From the NCBI GenBank assembly GCA_020633125.1, contig JACKEH010000012.1, positions 32,743-96,742 on the forward strand: 64,000 bases of DNA, in the 5' to 3' direction. The notes under the pieces are model-generated. The model worked only from the letters and a program-made list of their open reading frames with translations. It was not told the DNA's origin and did not search any database. Source of the stretch: Sandaracinus sp. (GTDB lineage: Bacteria; Myxococcota_A; Polyangia; Polyangiales; Houyiibacteriaceae). Position 1 is the first letter of the stretch. Every line of letters begins with the position of its first letter. Positions 55,618-64,000 of this stretch are shown here, piece by piece. Both the position numbers and the translations under genes were made by a program.

Positions 55618-56256
55618 TCACTTCGGGACGTAGACCCCCGCACGTTTCGCGTAGCCCGTCTTTCCGCCCGTGAAGCGCTCGAGGTGCGCCTGTGGGTTCG
55701 ACAGGCCCGGGGCGGGGCGGAACCCCTCGAACGCGACCTCGGCGTCGACCTCCAGTCGATGCTTCAGCTCGTCGTCACCGGCGTAGGTGAGGGCGACGTG
55801 CGCCTTCCACCGCAGTCGATACGTGCCTCGGCTCGGCTCGGAGAAGTGGATCTGGTGCCGCAACACCGTGTCGTGACCGAGCAGGTAGATGTGGAAGGCG
55901 TGCTCCTCGTCGTCGTCGAGCGAGGTGCGCATGTCGACTTCGAAGATGCGTTGGTCGAGCGTCGACCAATCGAGCGGTGCCTTGGCGTCGGCGACGAAGA
56001 TGCCCTCGTCTTGCCCCCACTTCGTCGAAGAGAGGCTGCAGCGGTGGTAGTTCCCCCACACGAGCGGTGACTCCCAGGAATCGAGGTCGAGATCGTCGGT
56101 CTCCAGTCGGCGCTCGGCGTCGTAGTTGGCCGATCGAAGATCGAGGTCGAAGTAGAGGCCGTCGGCTTCGATGCGACCCGTCCATTGCAGATGCTCGACG
56201 GCATGCCCTTCGCGCCAAGGGTTTCCGGGGAAGAAGATACGGTTCGCGCTCGGCAT
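55618..56256 (-). CDS. Hypothetical soluble protein (212 aa)
   Basis: Starts MPSANRIFFPGNPWREGHAVEHL. Strand-rich composition, with many Asp and Trp (LYFDLDLRSANYDAERRLETDD, SPLVWGNYHRCSLSSTKWG, THIYLLG-type HAFHIYLLGHDTVLRHQIHF, RLRWKAHVALTYAGDDELKHRLEV). This suggests a beta-sandwich. No signal peptide, TM segment or recognised motif. I do not know the family. Convergent on the nucleotidyltransferase gene, with the MITE-like element between them. Confidence 0.6.
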   Translation of the reverse strand: MPSANRIFFPGNPWREGHAVEHLQWTGRIEADGLYFDLDLRSANYDAERRLETDDLDLDSWESPLVWGNYHRCSLSSTKWGQDEGIFVADAKAPLDWSTLDQRIFEVDMRTSLDDDEEHAFHIYLLGHDTVLRHQIHFSEPSRGTYRLRWKAHVALTYAGDDELKHRLEVDAEVAFEGFRPAPGLSNPQAHLERFTGGKTGYAKRAGVYVPK

Positions 56257-56474
56257 GAAGGGCGTAGTGGACGACGAAGCTCGCGCTCAAGCCCAGACCG
56301 CCGGAGTGGTCTCGTTTGCGCCCCGCCCGTCGAAGCCGACCGTGCCGAGACGAGGGCTTGGGACCCTCGCCTCACCGGTGAGCGCACGTCGAGGTGAGAG
56401 GCGTCGAGCGCGTCGCCGGGATGCTCGGACGTCGGGTCTCGCGTCGTGGCTTCCCGACGACGTGCGCGCACGAA
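56257..56474. other. Intergenic region with a 12-bp palindrome
   Basis: 218 bp upstream of the preceding minus-strand gene. CTCACCGGTGAG (56371-56382) is a perfect palindrome, and a further half-site GGTGAG lies at 56393-56398; this could be an operator. No gene supported. Confidence 0.3.
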
Positions 56475-56500
56475 AAAGCCCCCGCCGAAGCGAGGGCTTT
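56475..56500 (-). terminator. Rho-independent terminator after the PP2C gene
   Basis: Minus-strand stem AAAGCCCTCGC / GCGGGGGCTTT (one mismatch) with a 4-nt loop, ending in TTTTT. Confidence 0.8.
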
Positions 56501-56519
56501 CGTCACGAGCACGAGGGCG

Positions 56520-57299
56520 TCAGCCCGTGCCCATCACCTTCGCGAGCACGACCGTGATGTTGTCCGGACCGCCGTTGCTGTTCGCGCGCTCGATGAGCTT
56601 GCTGCAGGCGCCCTTGATGTCCTTCGACTCGGCGTGGACGATCTCGCGAATCTCTTCGTCGCTCGCGGGGCCGCAGAGGCCGTCGCTGCAGAGCACGTAG
56701 ATGTCGCCGGGCTGCGGCTTGTCGAGCAGGGTGTCGACCTTGACCGACTCCTTCATCCCGAGCGCGCGCACGATGACGTTCTTGTGCGGGAAGTTCGCGA
56801 TCTCCTCTTCGGAGAGTCGCTTCATCTTGATGTAGTCGTTGAGCAGCGAGTGGTCCTCGGTGAGCTGCTCGAGCTTCCCGTCGCGGACGCGATACACGCG
56901 GCTGTCCCCGACGTGCGCGACGAGCACGCCGTCGTCGACGATCAAGATGCCGCAGATGGTCGTGCCCATGCCGCGGAGCTTCGGGTCGCGCTGGGCGGCC
57001 TCGAAGATGCGCAGGTTCGCGAGCTTGATGCTCGTGATGAGGCGGTTCTCCTCGTACCCACGCGCCTTGTCCATCTTGTACGGCCACGTCGCCTCGGGAT
57101 CGGCGCTCGTCGCGCGGAAGAACTCCCGCAGCGTGTCGATGGCCATCTGGGACGCGACCTCGCCCGACGCGTGTCCACCCATTCCGTCTGCGACCACGTA
57201 CAGGTGGTCGTCGTCGTCGACGGAAAAGTTGTCCTCGTTGTGGGCTCGCTTCATGCCGACGTTGGTTTCGCCAGCCGCGATCACTCTTGCTCGGGCCAC
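56520..57299 (-). CDS. PP2C-type (PPM) Ser/Thr protein phosphatase
   Basis: Mn/Mg-dependent phosphatase that would counter Ser/Thr kinases. From GTG 57299 it is 259 residues. PPM motifs are complete: RAHNEDNFSVDD, VVADGMGGHASGE, GTTICGILI, AHVGDSRVYRVRDGKLEQLTEDHSL, and the C-terminal metal motif GGPDNITVV. An upstream in-frame start at 57359 is disfavoured, since residues before ARVIAAGETNVGMKR do not fit the family and it would overlap the candidate promoter. The likely partners include the two kinases at 37.6-41 kb, but they are not linked. Confidence 0.92.
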   Translation of the reverse strand: MARARVIAAGETNVGMKRAHNEDNFSVDDDDHLYVVADGMGGHASGEVASQMAIDTLREFFRATSADPEATWPYKMDKARGYEENRLITSIKLANLRIFEAAQRDPKLRGMGTTICGILIVDDGVLVAHVGDSRVYRVRDGKLEQLTEDHSLLNDYIKMKRLSEEEIANFPHKNVIVRALGMKESVKVDTLLDKPQPGDIYVLCSDGLCGPASDEEIREIVHAESKDIKGACSKLIERANSNGGPDNITVVLAKVMGTG

Positions 57300-57329
57300 C
57301 CGGTCCAGCCTCCCGAAAATTCTTGGGGA

Positions 57330-57359
57330 AACGTACGCGGCGAGGGCGCCGGGAGTCAA
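57330..57359 (-). promoter_or_regulatory. Candidate promoter for the PP2C gene
   Basis: Minus-strand TTGACT (57359-57354), 18-nt spacer, TACGTT (57335-57330); start near 57323, leader about 24 nt. Confidence 0.4.
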
Positions 57360-57544
57360 ACGAAAGGGGTGCCGGACAAACCCTGGCCTCGCGGGCGCCC
57401 TGCGTGCTCGCCCCTCCGCGGCGGAATCGTTCGGCGGGGACGGGACAAAGCGGCGGGTCCTCTGAAAGGCCGAACTGAGGACGCGTTCGCGCGCGTCCTC
57501 GAACCGCCGCGCAACTTCGGCGCCACCCTGCTAGAAACGGCTCC

Positions 57545-58537
57545 GTGGCGGACTCGCACGAGGACTGGGAGGAGGAGCGCCTCGCGCTGCTCGACGCCGC
57601 GCGTGCCTTGCTCGCGTGGGAAGAGGAGCTCGGCGGATCGGGCTTTCCCGAAGTCGAGCCACCACCGCTTCCCGAGGTGGCCACGGCGCATGCGGAGCCA
57701 GACGCCCCGTTCGAAACGCGCACGTCGGCTGCACCCACGCTGGGCCGGAGCCTGTCGGCGCGCTCGGAAGCTTCGCCCGAATCGGGGAGCGACCACGCGG
57801 CTGCCGCACCCGCGCTGGGCCGGAGCCTGCCGGCGCGCTCGGAAGCTTCGCCCGAATCGGGGAGCGACCACGCGTCTGCTGCACCCACACCGGGCCGAAT
57901 CTCGCGATCGGAAACGCCTGCCGAGCCTCGCGCCGAGCGCGCGCCGAGCTTGGCGCCCAGCCAAGGCGATCCCGTCGTTCGTCTCCAAGTGCTCGCCGAA
58001 GAAGCCGCGTCGTGCACCGCGTGCCGGCTGCACGAAGGCCGCACGAAGAGCGTCTTCTCCCGTGGCTCGGCGAGCGCGCTCGTCGCCTTCGTCGGCGAAG
58101 GCCCCGGGTACCACGAGGACCAGAGTGGCCAACCCTTCGTCGGTCCGGCCGGGCAGCTGCTCGACAAGATGATCGCTGCGATGGGGCTCGGCGACGACGA
58201 GATCTACGTCTGCAACGTCGTGAAGTGTCGCCCGCCGAACAACCGTACGCCGCAACCTGACGAGGCCAGCGCGTGCGCGGGCTTCCTCCGTGCGCAGCTC
58301 GACGTGGTGGCCCCGAAGATCATCGTCGCGCTCGGGCGTTCCGCGTCCGAGGGGCTCGGATGCATCGAGCCGGGCGCGCGGGGATGGCGCGGCGCGTGGA
58401 CGAGCTGGAACGGCATTCCCGTGATCTCGACGTTCCACCCGGCCTATCTGCTCCGCAGTCCCGAGCAGAAACGCCCGGTCTGGAACGATCTTCAAGCCGT
58501 GGTGAAAAAGCTCGGCCGCACCTTGCCGCGGCGTTGA
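57545..58537 (+). CDS. Type-4 (Fe-S) uracil-DNA glycosylase with repeat-bearing N-terminal extension
   Basis: Removes uracil from DNA. Residues about 145-330 form the type-4 UDG domain: GEGPGYHEDQSGQPFVG, the 4Fe-4S cysteines CTAC (157, 160), KCRPP and AC 16 residues later, and the catalytic-loop STFHPAYLLR. The N-terminal 140 residues are an extension not found in typical 200-residue enzymes. It carries two 25-residue repeats (about 61-110, SARSEASPESGSDHA core), plus a partial third. The extension is probably disordered. GTG start. Confidence 0.9.
   Translation: MADSHEDWEEERLALLDAARALLAWEEELGGSGFPEVEPPPLPEVATAHAEPDAPFETRTSAAPTLGRSLSARSEASPESGSDHAAAAPALGRSLPARSEASPESGSDHASAAPTPGRISRSETPAEPRAERAPSLAPSQGDPVVRLQVLAEEAASCTACRLHEGRTKSVFSRGSASALVAFVGEGPGYHEDQSGQPFVGPAGQLLDKMIAAMGLGDDEIYVCNVVKCRPPNNRTPQPDEASACAGFLRAQLDVVAPKIIVALGRSASEGLGCIEPGARGWRGAWTSWNGIPVISTFHPAYLLRSPEQKRPVWNDLQAVVKKLGRTLPRR
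57725..57900. repeat. 75-bp in-frame tandem repeat in the glycosylase gene
   Basis: Units 57725-57799 and 57800-57874 are nearly identical (about 7 differences, most in the first third), followed by a partial unit. They encode LGRSLxARSEASPESGSDHA. Confidence 0.9.
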
Positions 58538-58625
58538 GACGGTGCCGGCAGCCTCGCCGGAGCGTCGGACGGTTTCGCCCAAACGGGGGCGTGCGTGGGA
58601 GCCGAGCGACGGTAGAGTGCTCGCC

Positions 58626-60182
58626 GTGAAGCCCGACCCCCGCGAAGACGACGATCTCGACCTCCTCGACGAGCTGCCGGAGCTGCCCTCGCTCGAGCAG
58701 GGCGACGAGGTCGTCGGCCTCGCGGACGGACAGCCCGACGAGCTCGACGTCGACGAGAACGAAGAGGGCCTCTCCGACGAGGACGAAGGGGCGGGACCGC
58801 TCGACGACTTCGACGACGGGCTCGACCTCGCGGGCGAAGGCTCGATGCTGGACGACGCGGTCGGAGCACCGCTCGACCTCGGTGAAGACGACGTGGACGC
58901 GGCCGGCGACGAGTACGGCTGGACGGGAGGGGACGAAGCGCCGGGAACGAGCGCGGCGGACTTCGTCGAGGAGGTCGAGGAGCCCGAGGTGGCGACGGTC
59001 GACGACGGAGGCGAAGAAGGCGTCGAAGAGACCGCGAGCCTCGCGTTCGAAGGCGACGATGCGCCGGTCGGCCTTCCCGCGTTGCGCGAGGACGAGGCCG
59101 GCGACGATCTGGCCGACGATCTCGAGCTCGAGGACGACGCGGACATCGAGCTCGATCTTCCGTTCGAAGACGAAGTGCGTCTGATGGGCGCGAGCCTGCC
59201 GCCGCCGCGCGCGGCCGAGGCGGTGGTGCGCTACCACGGCACGGTCGTCGACGTGTCCCTCGCGGGCGACGTGCTCTTTCTCGTGGGCGACGAGCTGGCG
59301 CGGGTCGCGGACGACGGCGTGAGCGCTTGTCCCGCCGCGGGGCTCGAGTCGGAGGAGCTGCTCGGGGTGTCGGTGCAAGGCGAGGTGATCGTCGTCGGCA
59401 CCCGCTTGGGCGGTGCGTTTCGTTCGACCGACGCAGGCCGAAACTTCGTGCCCGCAAACGGTTGGCGCAGCGGCAACGAGCCGAGTGTCGGCTGCCGCGT
59501 GGCCGGCGACCCGCGGGGGCGGCTCTGGCTGTGGGCGGGCGGCGCGCTCTACCGAAGCGACGACTTCGGCGCGCGTTGGGCGGGGCCCGTGCTGCCCGCG
59601 CCGGTGGTCGACGCGAACCTCGACGAGAGCGGCGCGTTCGTCGTCGCGTGTGGCTCGCTCGGTGGCGGCATCGACGTGCTTCGCGCGAGCGACGACGGCC
59701 GTGGTTTTCGCGCCATCGTGCCGGCCGCGCCGGGGATGACGCGCGACGGCGGGCCGATCGCGGTTGCGGTGGCCGGAGCGAAGGTCGCGCTCGCCCAAGA
59801 AGGCGATCCGCGTGGCCCGTGGGTACACCGCGGCGACACGTGGGAACGCGTGCCCGAGCTCGCGGGATGCCACGTGCTCGCGTGGGTCGGTGAGGTGCTC
59901 TACGGCGCGTCGCACGTCGCGGCGGGCGACCGCGGACTGGTGCTCGCGTGTGTGTTCGGCGACGCGTCGCGTGACGTTTCCGTCGTCCTCGATCTCGACG
60001 CGCTGCCTCGCGAGAGGTCAGGATCGGGTCGGATGAACGTGTCGCGCGGGGATTGGCTCGGGGAAGGCGTGCCGGAGGAGCATCGCATCTTCGCGATCCG
60101 TCCACGCGGCGGGAGCCTGCTCGTCGCGTGCGGAGCCGGGCTCGTCGAGCTCGCGCTCGGGGGGCACGCCGAACCGTCATGA
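58626..60182 (+). CDS. Acidic N-terminus plus Asp-box beta-propeller-like protein
   Basis: A 518-residue protein from GTG 58626. Residues 1-185 are extremely acidic and low in complexity (DDDLDLLDELPELPSLEQGDE and similar). The C-terminal 330 residues form repeated strands with BNR/Asp-box turns (RSTDAGRNFVPA, RSDDFGARWAG, RASDDGRGFRA), typical of a propeller. It is likely cytoplasmic, since no signal sequence is seen. The stop overlaps the next gene's ATG as ATGA. First gene of an uncharacterised operon with three further genes. Function unknown. Confidence 0.7.
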   Translation: MKPDPREDDDLDLLDELPELPSLEQGDEVVGLADGQPDELDVDENEEGLSDEDEGAGPLDDFDDGLDLAGEGSMLDDAVGAPLDLGEDDVDAAGDEYGWTGGDEAPGTSAADFVEEVEEPEVATVDDGGEEGVEETASLAFEGDDAPVGLPALREDEAGDDLADDLELEDDADIELDLPFEDEVRLMGASLPPPRAAEAVVRYHGTVVDVSLAGDVLFLVGDELARVADDGVSACPAAGLESEELLGVSVQGEVIVVGTRLGGAFRSTDAGRNFVPANGWRSGNEPSVGCRVAGDPRGRLWLWAGGALYRSDDFGARWAGPVLPAPVVDANLDESGAFVVACGSLGGGIDVLRASDDGRGFRAIVPAAPGMTRDGGPIAVAVAGAKVALAQEGDPRGPWVHRGDTWERVPELAGCHVLAWVGEVLYGASHVAAGDRGLVLACVFGDASRDVSVVLDLDALPRERSGSGRMNVSRGDWLGEGVPEEHRIFAIRPRGGSLLVACGAGLVELALGGHAEPS

Positions 60183-61996
60183 GCACCCGCTTCGAGCCGC
60201 GGATCGAGCGTCTCCTGCACGCGTTGCGGGTGGGGCTCGGCAGCGAGGACGTGGGCGACGTGCGCGCGGAGCTCGGGCTCTCGGCGGAGGCGAGCGATCG
60301 CGACGTCGTGCGTTCGCTCGTGCAGATCGTCTCCGCGGTCGCGGTGACCGAAGCGGGGCGTCGTGGGGTCTCCGAGGAGGTCGCGCCCGCCGAAGAAGCG
60401 GCGTCGAGCGCGGAGGCGACGACGCCTTCGTCGCCGCTCTCGTCGGGTGCAGGCACGTCCACCTTGCCCTCGCTCGAGGGCATGAGCGCGGACACCTCGC
60501 TGCTCGGCCGCGTGGAGTCCTTCGGGCGTGACGCGATCCCGGTCTCGCAGCTCGACGACGTCGAGACCCTGCTCGGGCTCTTGCGCGGCGGCGGCACGCG
60601 TCAACGTCGCGCGGTGCTCCGGCATCTGCGCGAGCGCTGGGACCAGCTCTCGAACCGCGACCAACGCGCGGCGAGCGAAGAGCTCGCGTCGTTGCGCGAC
60701 GTGGAGCTCGAAGCGGAGCTCGCCCAGACGCGTGCGCGGGTCGGAGGCGCGGTGGGGCGCCAAGCCCGCACGGAGCGTGAGCGCTGGTTGCGTCTGGTGA
60801 GTGAGCTCGAGCCGCGCATCACGGCGTTCTGGGACGGCCGCACGCCAGTGGAGCCCGTGACGGACATGCCCGGCGACGATCGCGCGCACCTCCTGTTGCA
60901 CGCGCGGGATTTGCCGCCGCTCGTGATGACGCACCTGCAGGCGGTGATCGAAGGCAACGACGGTGTCTCGAGCCGCGAGGTGCGCCGCGAGCTGCTCGAA
61001 TCGCTTCGCTACGCGGGCGATCCGCGCCTGGTGCCCTCGCTCGTCGAGCTGCTCGACAGCGGAAGCGCGGAGATCGTGCTCGACGCGGCACGTGCGCTTC
61101 GACGCATCGACGACCCTCGGGTCGTGCCGGCGTTGGTCGCGGCTTACGAGCGTACGGTGCTCGACGTCGCCAAGGCGGTCTTCGCGGGCGCGCTCGCCGC
61201 GCACGGCGATCGGCGCGGCGCGGACTACGTGCGTGATCTGATCGCGCGCGAGGACGTCGAGGTGCGCGCCGCCGCGCTCGAGGCGCTCGAGCTGCTCGGC
61301 AGCAAGGAAGACACCGAGAAGGTGCTCGCCCTCCTCGGCACGAGCGCGTCGCTGAACCTCCAGGTGGTCAACACGCTTCAGCGCCTCGGCGATCGCCGCG
61401 CGCTTCGGCCCCTGATCGAGCTCGAGGCCGCGACGCACATCGGCGCGTTGCGCGGCGCCATCGAAGACGCGCGTGCCGCGATCGTCGCGCGCATGGAGCT
61501 TCGCGGCGAGGACTACGAGGACGAAGAGACGCGCTCGATTCGTCTGCCCACCGACGAGCGGCCGCCGAGGACGTCGTTCGGGATGCGCATGCGCGCGATG
61601 CGCATGTACGTCTGGGGCACGGTGCTCGTCGCGTTCGGTGCGCTCTCGGCAGGCATCGCGCGCCTCGAGCGTGCCGGGACGTTGCGGCCGGAGTGGGCTC
61701 GTCCGTGGATCGCGGTCGCGATGACACACGCCCGAAAGGCGCGTCATGCCCAAGCGCTCGCGGCATTTCGCCGTGCGCTCGAGACCGACCGCGGCTTGGT
61801 CGAACGAAACCCCTTGGTCGTCCGGGCGCTCGCGCAGACCTTCCTGCGCCGTGCGGAGCAGGTGGAGCGCGACGGTCGCCACGACGTGGCGCGTGGCCTG
61901 CTCGGAGAAGCGCTCGATTTGGATCTACGGCGTGCGCCCTCGGCGGTTCGTTTCGAGATTCAGCGTCGGCGTCGCGCGTTGCAGAGGGCGGCATGA
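60179..61996 (+). CDS. HEAT-repeat and TPR membrane protein
   Basis: A 605-residue protein from ATG 60179, overlapping the upstream stop. HEAT-like repeats occupy about 260-415 (VRRELLESLRYAGDPRLVPSLVELL part, DAARALRRIDDPRVVPALVAAY, AAALEALELLGSKEDTEKVL). A single TM helix lies at about 474-495 (MYVWGTVLVAFGALSAGI), and a C-terminal TPR-like region follows (WIAVAMTHARKARHAQALAA, ALAQTFLRRAEQVERDG). The N-terminal 200 residues contain predicted helices and low complexity. Probably an inner-membrane scaffold. It overlaps the next gene as ATGA. Confidence 0.75.
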   Translation: MSTRFEPRIERLLHALRVGLGSEDVGDVRAELGLSAEASDRDVVRSLVQIVSAVAVTEAGRRGVSEEVAPAEEAASSAEATTPSSPLSSGAGTSTLPSLEGMSADTSLLGRVESFGRDAIPVSQLDDVETLLGLLRGGGTRQRRAVLRHLRERWDQLSNRDQRAASEELASLRDVELEAELAQTRARVGGAVGRQARTERERWLRLVSELEPRITAFWDGRTPVEPVTDMPGDDRAHLLLHARDLPPLVMTHLQAVIEGNDGVSSREVRRELLESLRYAGDPRLVPSLVELLDSGSAEIVLDAARALRRIDDPRVVPALVAAYERTVLDVAKAVFAGALAAHGDRRGADYVRDLIAREDVEVRAAALEALELLGSKEDTEKVLALLGTSASLNLQVVNTLQRLGDRRALRPLIELEAATHIGALRGAIEDARAAIVARMELRGEDYEDEETRSIRLPTDERPPRTSFGMRMRAMRMYVWGTVLVAFGALSAGIARLERAGTLRPEWARPWIAVAMTHARKARHAQALAAFRRALETDRGLVERNPLVVRALAQTFLRRAEQVERDGRHDVARGLLGEALDLDLRRAPSAVRFEIQRRRRALQRAA

Positions 61997-63204
61997 GCCA
62001 GTTGCGTGCGTCGGCGCGTGATCTGCTCGGTCGGCTCGGGGCCGGTGGGTCCGGTGACGTTCGTCGGGTGACCCTCGAGGTGAGCGCGGAAGGTCGCACG
62101 GAGCTGGTGACGGTCACGTTGCAGCCGGACGGCGCGCTGCTGGTCGCGGCCACCGACGGCACCTCCGACGGTCCGCACGTGCGCACGGCGTTGCGCCTCT
62201 TGGCAGGGCTTGCTTCGGAATCGGTGGAAGAAGCCCGCGAGTCGATGGTGCCGCCGCCACCCGCGGAGCCGACGCGGCATCCGCTCGGCGAAGCGCTCGA
62301 CGAGCTCTTGTTGGCCGTCGCGCGCCACGGGGTCGACGCGGCGACGAACGCGGCGTCGGTCGACGAAGCGGTCGAGCGTCTGGTCGAGCTCGCGACGAAG
62401 AACCCACCGCTGGGTCTCGCCCGGTTCGTGGGACGGCTGCGCCTCGCCTTGCAGCGGCGCGATGCCCCGCTCACGGCGCGTCTGCTCGACGGGGCGGCCC
62501 GCATCGCCGCGCAGCTTCGGGAAGGCAGCAACGAGCTCGAAGCGCGCAAGACACGCGCGCTCTGGCTCGGGCGCCCCAACGATCCGGAGACGCCGCGGGA
62601 GACCGTCTACGACCGCGTGCTCGTCGAGGTCGGGCGCGAGTGGATCGCGGGGCTCACGCGCGCGAGCATTCAGCGGCGTTACCTCGCGTGCACCACGACG
62701 GGCGAGGTCTACCGCGAAGAGCGCACCCGCCCCGAGACGGGCAGCGTCGGCACCTGCCCGCGTCTGGTCACGGCCGGCCTCGCCGAGGTCGACTTGGCCG
62801 GTTCTCCGCGCTCCATTCGGTTGCTGCAATACGCCGTGTCGACGCGCATCGGACGGGACGTCTGGGGGCGCCTCGGCGAGCTCGCGGTGCCTTCGGTGGA
62901 AGAGCTTCGACCGCGGTTTCGCGCCGCGACGAAGAGCGCGCCGGCTCTGTCGGAGCCCTTCGTCGTCGTGGCCGTTCGTGCCCTTCGAACCGCGACGCGC
63001 ACGCTCGAGGACCCGAGCGGCGGGCTCCTGCCGCTGCGCGGTGGGCCGACGGGCATCGAAGAGCGCATGGCCTCGGTGGCGGAGCGAGGAACCTTGCGTT
63101 GGGTCGCCGGGCGCGTCGAAGACGCCGAGGGCGTGCTGGTGCTCGAACCTTTCGCGGTCGCGTTCGAGGTCGAGGGCCGTTCGGTCTTCGAGCGCCTGCG
63201 TTGA
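61993..63204 (+). CDS. Hypothetical protein (403 aa)
   Basis: From ATG 61993, translationally coupled to the HEAT protein. Soluble and mixed: an N-terminal beta region (VTLEVSAEGRTELVTVTLQPDGALLVAAT), a helical core (GEALDELLLAVARHGVDAAT, VDEAVERLVELATKNPPLGL), a central segment with possible Cys/His features (RRYLACTTTGEVYREERTRPETG, CPRLVTAG), and a C-terminal beta region (LRWVAGRVEDAEGVLVLEPFAVAFEV). The central part hints at a SWIM-like or zinc-binding motif, but this is not certain. Family not recognised. Confidence 0.7.
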   Translation: MSQLRASARDLLGRLGAGGSGDVRRVTLEVSAEGRTELVTVTLQPDGALLVAATDGTSDGPHVRTALRLLAGLASESVEEARESMVPPPPAEPTRHPLGEALDELLLAVARHGVDAATNAASVDEAVERLVELATKNPPLGLARFVGRLRLALQRRDAPLTARLLDGAARIAAQLREGSNELEARKTRALWLGRPNDPETPRETVYDRVLVEVGREWIAGLTRASIQRRYLACTTTGEVYREERTRPETGSVGTCPRLVTAGLAEVDLAGSPRSIRLLQYAVSTRIGRDVWGRLGELAVPSVEELRPRFRAATKSAPALSEPFVVVAVRALRTATRTLEDPSGGLLPLRGGPTGIEERMASVAERGTLRWVAGRVEDAEGVLVLEPFAVAFEVEGRSVFERLR

Positions 63205-63222
63205 CGTACTCTTGCACGCAAC

Positions 63223-63879
63223 ATGGTCACGCACGGTTGGGGCGCGATTTGCGCGCGCGGTTCGGACTTCGAACGTCGACTCGACGAAGCGCTCGAAGAG
63301 CTCGGATTTCGTCGTGGTTCGTCCTCGGAGGCGACGGCTCGGATCCATCGGGCAGAGACCCCCAACGAGATGATCCTCGTGTGCGAGCTCGCCGAGCCCG
63401 AGCTCCGTTCTTTGCCCCGCGTTCTCGCCCGCCTGACGGAATCGCCGGTGCGGCTCTTCTTGGTCCAGGTGACGGAGAACGACCCTGACGGAGTAGCTGT
63501 TGCGTTCGTCGCGACCCGCGTCGCTGTCGACGGAGTCGTTCACCCGATCACGCGCGAGGAAGACGTTCGTGATGCGGAGGAGGAGGCGTCGGAGCTTCTC
63601 GCGACCGCGTTGTGGGGGTGGCTGAGCGACGAGGTCTCACTCGAGCTCGTCACCGCGACGCCTCTCGATCTCGTCCCTCTGCCGTCGTCGCTCTCGCCTC
63701 GCCTTCAACAGTTGGTGCGAGACGTTCGAGCGGCGGGAGCTTGGTCCGCTGCACCCGAGGGGGAGCGCTGGAAGGTGCAGCTAACCCTGCCCGACGGAAG
63801 CCGCAGGCTCAGCGTGCTCCAGACCTCTGAGCTCGAGGCGGTCGCCCGGGCCTCCGCGGTCCGGCCCGAACTGCCGTGA
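63223..63879 (+). CDS. Hypothetical protein (218 aa)
   Basis: ATG 63223, 18 bp after the preceding stop, so in the same operon. It has a helical N-terminus (DFERRLDEALEELGFRRGSSSE), a core of strands (RLFLVQVTENDPDGVAVAFVATRVAVD), and a C-terminal strand region (WKVQLTLPDGSRRLSVLQTSELE). No signal sequence or TM. The first residues VTHGWGAICARGSDF may not be translated; a later start is possible. Family not recognised. Confidence 0.65.
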   Translation: MVTHGWGAICARGSDFERRLDEALEELGFRRGSSSEATARIHRAETPNEMILVCELAEPELRSLPRVLARLTESPVRLFLVQVTENDPDGVAVAFVATRVAVDGVVHPITREEDVRDAEEEASELLATALWGWLSDEVSLELVTATPLDLVPLPSSLSPRLQQLVRDVRAAGAWSAAPEGERWKVQLTLPDGSRRLSVLQTSELEAVARASAVRPELP

Positions 63880-63922
63880 CGCGGTTGCCCGTGAAGCCGG
63901 TTCCCGCAACACTCGTGGTCGC

Positions 63923-64000
63923 ATGCGTGCGCAGGCTCGGCTGGCGATGGTCGTCGCGCTCGGAATCGTCGCGTCTCTTCAGACGACGGCGTTCTTCGTG
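63923..64000 (+). CDS. Start of an exported protein (cut by window end)
   Basis: ATG 63923 opens a frame that runs to the last base. Its 26 visible residues (MRAQARLAMVVALGIVASLQ...) look like a Sec signal peptide or TM helix. The gene may belong to the upstream operon (43-bp gap). Confidence 0.5.
   Translation, partial: MRAQARLAMVVALGIVASLQTTAFFV

Overview
The window is 64 kb of very GC-rich, tightly packed chromosomal DNA from a bacterium. The gene set suggests a myxobacterium (Myxococcota, perhaps a Sandaracinus-like member of the Polyangiales). The pointers are Ser/Thr kinases fused to receiver domains, a MopE-type cysteine-rich lipoprotein, TPR-PEGA proteins, a myxobacterial-type sensor C-terminus, many lipoproteins with HExxH motifs, and frequent GTG starts. 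This placement is inference from gene content; no rRNA or tRNA gene was seen.

Region by region. 1-6.4 kb: a membrane flippase-like protein cut by the window edge, aspartokinase, a 40-bp tandem array, a frameshifted GT21 glycosyltransferase, a repeat-bearing lipoprotein and an alkyltransferase for DNA repair. 6.4-10.4 kb: a LuxR-type regulator divergent from a 1002-residue MopE-like lipoprotein. 10.6-19.7 kb: a minus-strand block rnj - HExxH lipoprotein - tig - clpP - clpX - lon, which joins RNA decay to protein folding and proteolysis. 19.7-23.7 kb: two paralogous outer-membrane beta-barrel proteins. 23.8-28.4 kb: radA, a 13-bp tandem array, a secreted metalloprotease, gmk and lexA. 28.6-35.2 kb: a TPR membrane protein, a MATE exporter, a GAF protein divergent from a receiver that lacks its phosphorylation residues, pdxA, and a 58-residue membrane protein.

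35.2-43 kb looks like a signalling cluster: an ATP-grasp-like protein, a TPR-PEGA protein, a kinase-receiver protein, a convergent pseudokinase-kinase-receiver protein, and a Cache/HAMP sensor. 43-57.5 kb holds mainly single genes: CoA-binding protein, KAS III-like synthase, small asparaginase, M48 protease, dynamin-like GTPase, a GspE-N-domain protein, GH35 galactosidase, sugar nucleotidyltransferase, a MITE-like element and a PP2C phosphatase. 57.5-64 kb: a type-4 uracil-DNA glycosylase, then an uncharacterised, translationally coupled operon (Asp-box propeller, HEAT/TPR membrane protein, two proteins of unknown family), and the start of a secreted protein.

The strongest candidates for something undescribed are the convergent kinase/pseudokinase/receiver pair (37.6-41.0 kb), the coupled operon at 58.6-63.9 kb, and three unrelated tandem arrays plus one inverted-repeat element that all lie between the 3' ends of convergent genes.
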